DNA of 64,000 bases from Pseudo-nitzschia pungens (taxonomy: Eukaryota; Bacillariophyta; Bacillariophyceae; Bacillariales; Bacillariaceae), in NCBI GenBank assembly GCA_037355855.1, contig CM074767.1, positions 1,488,001 through 1,552,000 on the forward strand. Direction: 5' to 3'. Below the pieces are notes generated by a model. It made no database searches. It was not told the DNA's origin and saw only the letters and a program-made list of their open reading frames with translations. The translations under genes were made by a program, and so were the position numbers. Shown here piece by piece: positions 30,836-42,799 of the stretch (the stretch's first letter is position 1; each line of letters starts with the position of its first letter).

Positions 30836-33633
30836 ATGGATGCACCGAAAGAAATATCGATACGATCAGCATCGAATGAGGAGGAGGGAAATGACGGGTC
30901 TGGTGTCTTTGTCGAGACTGTCATTGGTGGCGACAATGACAGCGACAACGACAGCGATATAATTAACGGCAGCGACCAAGATGATGGCGAGGGATTCCAG
31001 GGTCGTGTGGCTTTCCATGGTAATGCTGCCTCGAACCGTCGCCATCGAAATGTGGGACGTCGAAGTGCACGACCTGCCACCTCGTCGTGGGCCTCCAACG
31101 ACGATATCATACGAGCATCCGTAGAACAACAGAGATTCCAGACCCGGCAGCTGAAACGAAGAGAAAGAGCCACAGTAATGGCGATGAATGCGCACCAGAA
31201 ACGAAGAGAAGAAATGATGGCATCCATTGACAATCGAAGCGCACCGACTCGCTTGGGCCTTCGACGAATCCGCACTCCGAAGACCAACAATCTCAGCGCC
31301 GGTGACTTTGTTTCGGAATTGGACGATAGCATCTACGAGGAAGACCTGACTTTATTGATGTCTCCCAGCGCAATGCTAGACAGAGAGATGGGAACGGAAA
31401 CAGGAAAGGGAACAGGGACTCCCAATTCGAAACAAAACAAGCAACAACCTGCTCGAAAACAGTCTTCTTCCTTTCGAAACTGGCTGGCCGAGGGAATGCT
31501 AGATACCCTGAACACTGTTGCGGGAATCACATTGTCAACCACGGGGACAATCTTGAGTCCTCCAATCGCCATGACTCGCAACGTCATCTTGCCCGCATTA
31601 TTGGGGATGTTCGTGGACGCTCTCGATGCCGCTACGCCCCCGCGCGTGCAGGATTGGTTTCGAATCCTCAGCACGAGTGTCTATCACTTGTTTTGCGTGT
31701 TGATTTCGGGATCGACAGAAAAGGGTCTGGAATTTCGAAATCAGGTTGGAGTAGTAGCCGGGTCCTTCGTGGAGGCCTGGAGCGCTCCAGAATCTCGCCA
31801 GGTGGTGGTCGATGGGATGGCAACCGGGGTCAAACTGGCCGATGCCCTGCAGTAAGTTTTGGACCTATTCATTGCCTTTGAACGCTTGGTATTCCTACTT
31901 TCACACGAGAATACGATTTGTGGGCGTGATTGAAAGTCGTAGCGTTCTGTTCACCGGGAATATTTTTCATTTTTCAGTTTCCGATTTTCCTCATGGACTG
32001 TCAAACTATGACAATAAATTTCGAACTCGTTCAATCCCGTCCCAGTACACCAGAAATGGAATTATTCTTGGATCAGCTTGGTGTCCTCGGCTGTCGGGTC
32101 GTAGATGCTATGGCGAGTGGAAAGGCTAAGGAATTCATACAGAATTCGAAAGAATTGCTTTGGCGAAGCATTGAATTGGCGTCGGATCCATCGACAACCC
32201 TAGCACTGGTGGAAGTGACAGCGCATTTGTGCCATGCGCTGGAGGAAGTCGACGAGTCCTTTCAGAGTGCAACACCTCGTGCGATGCGGAATGCTTACAA
32301 CGAAAAAACCTATTTGAATTCATCCTTGATGACCAAGGATTATCCTTTCGAGAGCACGGAGCAAATAATTTTATCGAGTCTAGGAATCGGCAACAACACG
32401 AAAGGCAACAAATTTCACAACGAAGGGTTGCCTGTTATGGATGATATCGATGCCAGCATTGACGATGATACGACCGAGCACAGCATTCCATCAAACGTCG
32501 CATTTCACGCGGAAGGTGGTACCTCGCTTGAGGGCCTCAATCTCGACCAAAACGATACTAAAATCAGTCATTTGGAGAAATACAAGAACAAGATCGATAT
32601 TGAATTGCTGCAGGAAACAATACTCCGCGAACGACGACCTCGGTCTCGTCGGACCTTGATAGAAAAGAGCCAGTGGCAACCGTTGAAACAAAGGTCGACT
32701 GAAGCATCGCTTACCAGCGACATTGGAAATGATCCAAAAACCAAGGGTCAATGTATTTCGTCAAGAAACACTCGGGATCGCGACGAAGAGGATATGGAAG
32801 AATTACCTTTGGATTTAAAGTTGAAAAATCGAGCATCCATCCCGAATCGTTACGCTTCTAATCTTAAGGATCTATACAGCAAATTCGAGGCGATGGAGTC
32901 AAAGGAACTAGGGGAACCATCTGTCGTCCAATTTTATGATGCCATCGATAACCTATTGAAGAAGAAGCGAGAAGAAAGAAAGATTCAGGAGCAAAAGTGG
33001 ATGAAAGTAGAAGTAGAAGGTGAAGGGAGCACACGGGCTGGTCGACAATCCGAAGGTGGGAGAAAAACTGGAAAAGTACGAAAATTTCGAAAGGGAATTG
33101 TGAAAGAAGAAAAATCGACTTCGAGGGCGATGAAAGAACGGTATATGAATTTGCGACGTCTTTGGAAATACCCTCCATCATTTTTGCGTGTAGTGGCCGT
33201 CGTTGGTTTGTTCATGTGCATATTTTGGGTCGGATTTGGTATCTACGGGATGTATACCTTCTTTCATAAGGTATTCCACAACGGACCAGTCGGCATTCCA
33301 GACCACCCTTACACAGTACATTCGCCAGCAATGCCGTTGCCACCGCCTTCACCTCCACCTCTACCACAACAAAGTTTTGGTGTAGACGATACTGCAGCAC
33401 AAGAAAATGTGAAACACGAAAATTGCAGATACGATGGAGCGGCAAAGATAAACAGCAGTCCGAATGAATTGGTAATACGCATTGTGAAAGAAATCGTTCA
33501 TGTTCGAGAAGACGGCAGCAGGATCGAGGACTACAATGATGAAGATAATGCGGATTCGTTTGATCCGCTTACTGGTGGTTTCTCCCAAGAAGAAATTGAC
33601 AAATTTGCGAAATTCGTTGCATCGTACCAATAG
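30836..33633 (+). CDS. large single-pass membrane protein of unknown function
   Basis: Two exons, 30836-31851 and 32046-33633, with a 194-bp intron (donor GTAAGT). The earlier acceptor TTTTTCAG at 31977 would break the frame, whereas CCCAG at 32045 keeps it and joins Ala-Leu-His-Thr-Pro-Glu. The product is 867 aa. The N-terminal 240 residues are acidic/basic and disordered. A more ordered central part (about 225-430) has hydrophobic helices (LLGMFVDALDAATPP, STSVYHLFCVLISGS, ATGVKLADALHTPEMELFLD) like a helical repeat. A charged linker follows, then one TM (about 720-745, VVAVVGLFMCIFWVGFGIYGMY) and a Pro-rich region, then an acidic lumenal or outside tail. No known family recognised. Confidence 0.75.
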
Positions 33634-34976
33634 AGAAAACTCATTTCTTCAAAAATTATGCATTTTTGATTCCTTTGCTCAGTCACAAGCCGTAGGTGGA
33701 GACAGTTTCCCGACAGATAGAGAAACTCCCCAGAAACTTTAACATCTTGATATCGTTTTGCGAGCCATGTTCCTCCAAGTGTTTCACAAGAACTTCTCGA
33801 CTTTCATGCACTCTAGCGTTTAATTTTATTTTCCACAATTGTCCATGGGGTCTCAGAACACAAGATATTCAACCACCTCGCCACCACTGTTCATGATATA
33901 CCGTATTCGATGCATTACGAAGAGGATGGTCTGGCTTTCATCCCCACGGGTGTTTGGGCGTCGACCCGCTGTGGAAGAATCCGCCACCTTCCGATTTGTC
34001 ACAGGAATTAAAAGCTACAATTGCCGAACAAATTTGATTGTTTCCATTGCGGGTGGAAATCTATGAAGGTTTGATTAGCGAAACGAAAACGTACCATACC
34101 GACTATGCCGCCTGTTTTCGTCCCCTCCTCTCCCGCATTCGGAACACCTTGGTGATACACAATATCACTTGTGTTCAATGCAGCTTGCCATCGTCGCTGG
34201 GCAGCCTTATGATTCTTTGATGAACATCATATTGAACACTACACGTGCAAGAAAAGACGTTTGGTCTGAGTATGCCCACTCCATTTTCTCGTGACAAAAG
34301 CGTGATGGAAGAGTATTACCGTATGCTTCGTGACATCTAACAACAGAAATTTCAGACGTGCTTTGCAAAAAAACGAATGAATCAAAATCAAATCAAAATC
34401 AGAACAACAAAATCATTTTGTAAGTTACGTAGTACCTCCGAAGTAATTAAGATTACCGTAACCTTACCGTAACCTTACGGTAATGGCATGAATCATCAAA
34501 ATCATCTTCCGTCATGTCCGTCCGTCCACATCAAAGATTTTCTTCTTCTGCCGGCTTTTGTAACTAAGCTCATTCCCGTGCATTTTCAGACCATCTGGCA
34601 ACGCTCAACTGGCAACTGGCAACAGAGTTCACATAAGGGGTCATAAAAACTATTCTACGGAGTATATATACTGTAGCATTAGTATATATGTTTACTATGG
34701 TTCGCGCTGCTTCACGCACATCAACACTCCGACCATCCAGGTTTCGATATTACCGATTGGACGATCTTCACGAAACACGTCAAAACACGAAGAGCTTGTC
34801 CTCTTTCCGTGCGAACGACGGGAATTCAACGAAGCGATCAATCAAAATAATTACAGCATCAGAAAGTGCAAATCTTTCAGCTTGACTCAAAATTCACTTC
34901 CTTGGTTTCGGACGACAACCTAAGCACAAAACTTATTCCAACTTCCATTCCAACTTCCGTTTAAATCAACACGACC
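33634..34976. other. intergenic, possible gene relic
   Basis: 1.3 kb. Between 33840 and 34230 several short frames read as plausible protein (for example VDPLWKNPPPSDLSQELKA, then EIYEGLISETKTYHTDYA in a different frame) but are broken by stops, so a decayed gene is possible. A GTAACCTTACCGTAACCTTACGG cluster is at about 34455-34482. TATATATA stretches at about 34660-34690 precede the aminotransferase gene. Confidence 0.4.
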
Positions 34977-36745
<1,769 letters not shown>

Positions 36746-36969
36746 GTAGTACGATACTTAAAGTACTGTAGATGTTTTCATTAATTTTGAACAAAATACT
36801 GGAACTGGAAGCGTTCAATAGAGAAATTAGACTCCTTATGCTCTGCTACTTTTACCAATGGGCTGCGTATGTAGTTTTCTATTCGGTGACTGTCACAGAG
36901 TAAGAATGGATTTTGATCTTTATCAATAGATAGTTTTATTTTTCAGATTAAAAAGTTTCGCATCATTCA

Positions 36970-39900
36970 CTAGAATGAAACCCGAATTTTGCGCCTTAGC
37001 TTGTCACGTTTCCATTTGGGTTGTCGGTAGAACTCGTCCTTCGGCATTCCGAAGTGTTTTGCAAACTCTTCTTCCACCAAAAATTCTTCCCATTTCTCCA
37101 TATCCACAGCGGTTTTGTCGACTCTACCTTGTTCAAAGTCCTCGAGTGTATACAAGTTGCCGGGGGAACCAAGAAGAGTAAAAGATTTCGTGCGTTTTTG
37201 TTTCTTGTGATTGGAGGTCTTACCGTTTTCTGAGCCGTGAATGGTGGCGGTGGTTTTCGCGCTATGATGTGTTTCAATCTCCTGATACTTGTTGTCACAG
37301 GGAGAGACTGAAAACGAAACTCTCTTTGTCGGTGATCCAGCGGCTTTTGCCGCTGTAGCACGTTTGGGTTTTGATTTCATTGTTCGCCACAATCTCTGAA
37401 ACGACGCGAGAGACTTCAGTGTCTTCCTACTGACTTTGTTGTTGTTGTCGGCTCGCCCGGACACGATTTCCGAGCTTTTCATATTCTCATCTGACAATAC
37501 TTTTGAGACTCCGTCAACCCTTCGTTTGGGACCTCCTTGTTTACTATAAATAGTTTTATTGCAAAGGTTCTCTTGCATTGGAGATGGAGAGGAAGAAGGC
37601 GACTCAAACATTTTCAATCGATCCCCTAACTTACTAGGAGAAGGAGTTTTTTGGTTCTCAGAGGACATGCTTTTTGACGATCTAGACCATGGTTTCGGTT
37701 CGGACTTTCCACCATTCGACCAAATTTTGGCTATCATCCGTTCTGCCAAAGCGTCCCTATCCTCCGCGCAAGCAGACGATTCAGGGGTTGTTTGATTTTC
37801 GACAGAGGACACTTGTTGCATCGATGATGGTTTGGGTTGATCCTCTTTCAATTTGATGATACCAGAACTGATTCGTTTCATGTTGCGTGCTGAAATCGTA
37901 TCTGGATCATCGACATGGCGAAGTTTCCCTTTTTGATGTAAAACATCGTTTCTCATCTGCTTCAATCCGGCATCTTTGAAACCATCTTTTTTGCGGCTTG
38001 AGTACGCATTGGCTTCTGCTTGGTGATGGGATTTTGAGGAAATTTGTTCAGAAACATTTGAAGGAACTGAATGCGTCGAAGCCTTCGAGGCCCCAGCTTT
38101 CGGTTCCTTTTTATCCTCACCAATAAGAAGAGCTGTAATGCGTTCTGCCAACAATTGTCTGTTCATCATAGCGCCGGGCTCCTTCACTAACAAAATGATT
38201 TCATCCACGAGTGCGTCGTCGTTCTCCACACTTTTAGGAGGGCTATCCTCTTTCCTGTAAGGTGTATAGATTGGCTTCGTTTTGGGATCAGTTGAACCCT
38301 TTTCGATGCGCTTTTCCTCCCATTTGCCTCCTTCTTTACTACTGATGGTGGAACAGTCTGATTCGACCAAGGGCTTAGAACTCATGCAAGGTTGTCTTGA
38401 TAGTGCTGGTCGGTTTTGATTTGCAGCCGCTTTTGGCAAGTCAAACATCTTGATTCTATCTGCAAATCTCCCTCTTGTAGAGTTCTCTTTCTCGAAATCA
38501 ATACTCGATATTTGATGTCCTATTCGACGCAAGCCAATCTTCGAATCGGTTTTCTTTATTGGCTTTTGGGTCGTCTCCTCGGAGACAGTAGCAGCATTGT
38601 ATGCTTCACTGTTGCCCCTCAATGGCTCTTCCACACCCTTTCTTCTACTTGAAGACGCCAAATTGGCAGGCAGAGGACTCACAACTTTGGTGTGGTCAAA
38701 ACTGTCATTTTCATTGGTTTCGATGGGATCTCCCCCTTCTTCTTTCTCGTTCAAGATATCATTGTCGTCAACTGTAGTCTCTTCGAATTCCCAATCATCA
38801 GCAGTGATCTCATCGTATGACACCACATCATTGTCTTCCGTATCGGTACCGGTCAAGAAATCCGTTGATACTTCAATGCAAGCAGTTCTTTCGAAGTATT
38901 CAGCATCAGTTGCTACACTGAAACCATCTTCATGGTCGTCCTCGATGATTATTTCTTCGATAAATTCGTCTTCGTCGCGAGAAATAACGCTCTCACTACA
39001 GTCGTGAAATGCAATTTCTTTGATATCTTGCGTTCCCTTGTGCTTCGTTTCGAATGAACGTACGGTATCACAAGCAACCGTATGTTCTTTTCTATCTTTG
39101 CTTCGCTGGCTGTTGATAATGGTGCCACGATTTACCGATTGTTCTTCTTCATCCTTTCTGATCTCGTTCCCAACCACAGCTGATGTTTGCGCTCTTGAGC
39201 GTCCGCCTGCAGCCTTGTGCACGTTCTCGGGTACTTTCATTCACTTGCAAAGCGTTCGTTTTCTTCTTTGACACTGATGATACCCATAACAATGAAGCCA
39301 TCTGACTTGCTGGTGACGAAGATGTATCTTCTTTCTTTCTATCAGAAGGATGCGATTCGTTCTGATTTCCAAATAGCTTTGTCTCATGTCTTCGATCCTG
39401 CTTTGTGTCTGAATTCGCGAGTTTCAGCGACCTTCCGACATTACGGCTGTGGAGACCAAAGGCCATTGATGGTTCTTCGGGTGACGGAGAATCAAACATC
39501 TTTTTCATATCTTTCGCTAGGGACGAAGAAGTTGGTGATCCATCTGCGCTTGCTGCGGTATCAGACACATCGCATTTGCTTTGTTCGTCATATTTTTTGC
39601 AAACATGGTGCACCGACGACTGTCTGAGATTTACATTCTTTCCAAATGCTCTAGACGGTTCATCTGGCGACGCTGAGTCGAACATCTGTTTCATACGTTG
39701 AGCCAGAGACAACTTGTTTGTTCCAATTTCTTCCTCGACAGATAGTTCTTCCATATTTGCCTCTTCAGAGGTCGCTTTTATGTTAGGAATCTGAACCTTT
39801 GGAAGTGGTTCTTGCTCTTCGAACTCCTTCAATCCTTCGGTTGTTGGCAGAAATGTTCTCTCCTCCACAATAAGTTCCTCTTCTTCCACGATATTTTCGT

Positions 39901-41368
39901 CTTCAAGAGCTGTTCTTGGTTCAATTTTAGCTCTATTAGTAACTATATCCCCTTCCTTTGCTCCTGCTTTAGACGTTACTGTGGCAACAGCGGCCTCTTC
40001 ATTTTCATTTCGCTTGCTTTCAACTTCCATCTTCTCGCTTGCTTTCTCTTCGGTCTTTGCTGCAGCAACAGCGACCTCTTTCTCCATGTCTCTCGTGGAA
40101 TTCATCTGTATGGCTTCTTCCGTTTCAGTTTCAACACTTGTCGCATTGGCTTCTTCCTCTGCCTCCACGGTGGCATCTGACGTAGCTTTTGTGTCGCCTT
40201 CAATCATATTTTTTCCAGTACTTGTCCTTTTCTCTACCTCCACCTGTTCCTTTCTATCCTCCTCAGTCCGTTTCTCATTAGAAGAGGCGAGTTCCTCTTC
40301 ATTTGTCTCAGTTCCTGAAGCATCACCCTCTCTTTGTGTCTTTATCCTGTCCTTGGCCTCCATCTTTGCCTCTGAGTCTCTTTCATCAGTTGCCCCAGCA
40401 ATAGTAGCGTTATTCTCTTCCCTTCTCTCGACGATGGTCTTTATTTGAAAATTTCTTTCTACTTTACTCTTTGTTCCGGCAACAATTGCCTCATTCTCCA
40501 CATTCACCTGGTCTTCAGCCTTTATCTCTGAGTGACCTTCCTCGTGCGCACCTTCTTCGGTCAATCTCGTCCTCTCTGTCCGTGCCTCATGTTCGGTGTC
40601 TGTGTCGTTCACCAATTTAGTCTCTTCTTTCACCGCATCGAAACTTTGCTCTCGGTTGGCTTCTGCGCTGGGTGGAATCGCGTCTTCAATCGGGGTACAT
40701 AAATCTCTTTCGTTTTCAAAAGTGTTGTCACTCTCGGTCTCTGCCTCTTGCGTGGAATCTGTCGGGGCGGTTGCCGCGGTTGTAGTAGTGGGTGTCTTTT
40801 CGTATGATTCCATCTTGTCTTCCTTCGCTCCCTTCGAAATCCTTTCCGATTCCTTGTCATCATCAACCAAAAGATCCGAATCCTCACATTCATTCGCATC
40901 CCTGATCATGGCGTCCTGTTCCTCATCACTCAACAAAGCCGATTCTCTTACAGTGTCGTTAGATCGAGTATTGTTTCGGTCAGTGGAAAAGGGCACGATC
41001 GGTGCCGTGTCCGATAATGACAACAGCGACAGAACCGAGTCGCTGCTGTGGTTCATATCCGACGAGTCGGACAAATATTGAGTCGAGGTAGTCTTTGTGG
41101 TTTCCGTATGATTGGAGGAAGAAGACTCCGACCCTGAAACCGATAAATCGTCGCACTTGTTGCCTTGGCCACTACTACTGGATGATGATTTCTTGCCTGT
41201 TTCCGCATCTCCTCCGCTTGGGATCGTGTTGCTCGTATCCTCCATCTTGACTTCGTCGACGACTTCCGAGACGTTTCCGTCTGGGAAATCTCCTTTTTCT
41301 GACAACGAATAATCAAAGCTGTAGCTCTGACTTGAAAGAAGGGAGGAAAAAGTCTTGATCGCAAACAT
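36970..41368 (-). CDS. very long disordered protein with C-terminal villin headpiece
   Basis: Two long minus-strand frames, 41368-39149 and 39240-36970, overlap by about 90 bp and appear to be one gene. Both carry variants of the same short repeat: QMFDSASPDEPSRAFG and KMFDSPSPEEPSMAFG in the first, RIKMFDLP and RLKMFESPSSSP in the second. A 70-bp intron (39214-39283, phase 0) would join them into about 1,442 aa; a single-base error is the alternative. Most of the protein is Glu/Thr/Ser/Lys-rich and disordered. The last 60 residues (YTLEDFEQ..., then FGMPKDEFYRQPKWKRDKL) match the villin headpiece, an F-actin-binding module, including the Phe cluster, Trp-Lys and the basic C-terminus. An actin-cytoskeleton role is inferred. 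A pyrimidine tract and CAAG at about 41331-41352 hint that the true N-terminus may lie in a further upstream exon. Confidence 0.65.
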
Positions 41369-42799
41369 GGATGTGTTGCGAACGATTCTGTTCGACGATG
41401 TGTTGATTGTATTTCAAACGGTTGGTTGGTGTTGGTTTCTCGGAGCCAGGTTGTGAGAACAACCACCAAATCTGGAAGAAAATCGCACAGAGGAAGGAAT
41501 TTGACACTGCGATCACAACTACAACGCCGAGGTTGTCATGATCCATCACATACGCATCCAACCGGAAGCTGCTTGGAAAGTATTCCCGGTTTGTCGAGGC
41601 GACTTGACACACACTACCGAGTTTGGATCCAAAAAGATACCAATAGCAGTAGTATCAATTCTATCAGACAATCCACTCATTCGAATCATTCCCGCATTGG
41701 GCCGACGTGATTGCGACACGGATGCCCTGCCCACCAAAAGCCCCAACTTCATTCACGTCTCATAATGAAAGTTTTGCTTCCGGATGACGAGACTTCGTTC
41801 TCCGGAAGAAGAATGGATCTCAATACTGTACCGGGGCCCTGGAAAGCCTGTGGCCATTGGGTGTCTCATGGCTGTGTGGAACGTCTGAAACTGGAAATGA
41901 GATCCAAAATCCATTCTCCAGAAATCCCATTCCACGACTCACACTGCCTTCCGTATTTTTTTTAAAATAAAAAAAATAAAGTATCCACAATCACAATACA
42001 AAATAACCCGAACGCTAATTTTGTTTTTGTACTTTGACAATGTGAATGGTTGTTCTTCAATCAAAGTGTTTCTTTTGCAGCTGCCAGTAATTATGGACAC
42101 ACTTTCATCAGCAGCCCATGGGTCATATGACCCCTGTACATAATACCATCTTCCGACATACCGTACGGTACGAGTAGGGCAAATGTACAGCTACGGGTAC
42201 ATCGATCTCTCTCTCAAGGACTCCCAAACTCAAGACTCAACAACTCCAGAATGCTTTCGGCATCCGTGCGCGCTCCTATGACACGCATGTGCACGTAATC
42301 TGAATTGCCCCAAATATTTAAATTGTCGATAGAGGAAAAACGGAACACGTAAGTTCGGTAGGAGAGAACCAAACACACGATCAAAATAGAGAATTGATTA
42401 GTTGCAGAAACCTCATTGGATACCTTTCCTCTTTGCACAAGCTGTACCTTCGGCCGTAGAACTTTGGCTCGGGAACATTATGGAAATGATAGAAACAAAG
42501 TAACAGAAGCCAAAGATTACCGCTTCGGGAACAGGTGAAGCAGCATCTGCTAGAAAAGAAGAAAGTGGTCGGATCGGAAGTCCAACGGTCAACGCGCAGC
42601 AAAGTTTCCAGAGAAAGTGAAGGACCAATCGAAGCACTGCGAGTCAGTCGAAGGCGACGAATTCATTACTCTAAATTGCAACGAGAACGCCAAAACGAAG
42701 GGAACGCAGCATCAAGTCGATGCCATCAACGAAGACAAGCCAAGGATAACGATCGAATCGGAATTTTCGAGGAAAACTTTCGGTCAACAAGAGAGAAGG
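41369..42799. other. intergenic / 5' flanks of divergent genes
   Basis: No independent gene is supported. A minus-strand frame at 41612-41370 (MDHDNLGVVVVIAVSNSFLC..., one hydrophobic segment) could be a first exon of the headpiece gene. On the plus strand the frame of the DGDG synthase is open back to about 42617 but without an ATG. CCGTACGGTACGAGTAGGG lies at about 42162. Confidence 0.45.

Noticed and set aside
41426..41965. Small plus-strand frames between the headpiece gene and the DGDG synthase
   Set aside because: No motif, inconsistent frames, and no plausible splice structure. The minus strand here better fits a 5' exon or UTR of the headpiece gene.
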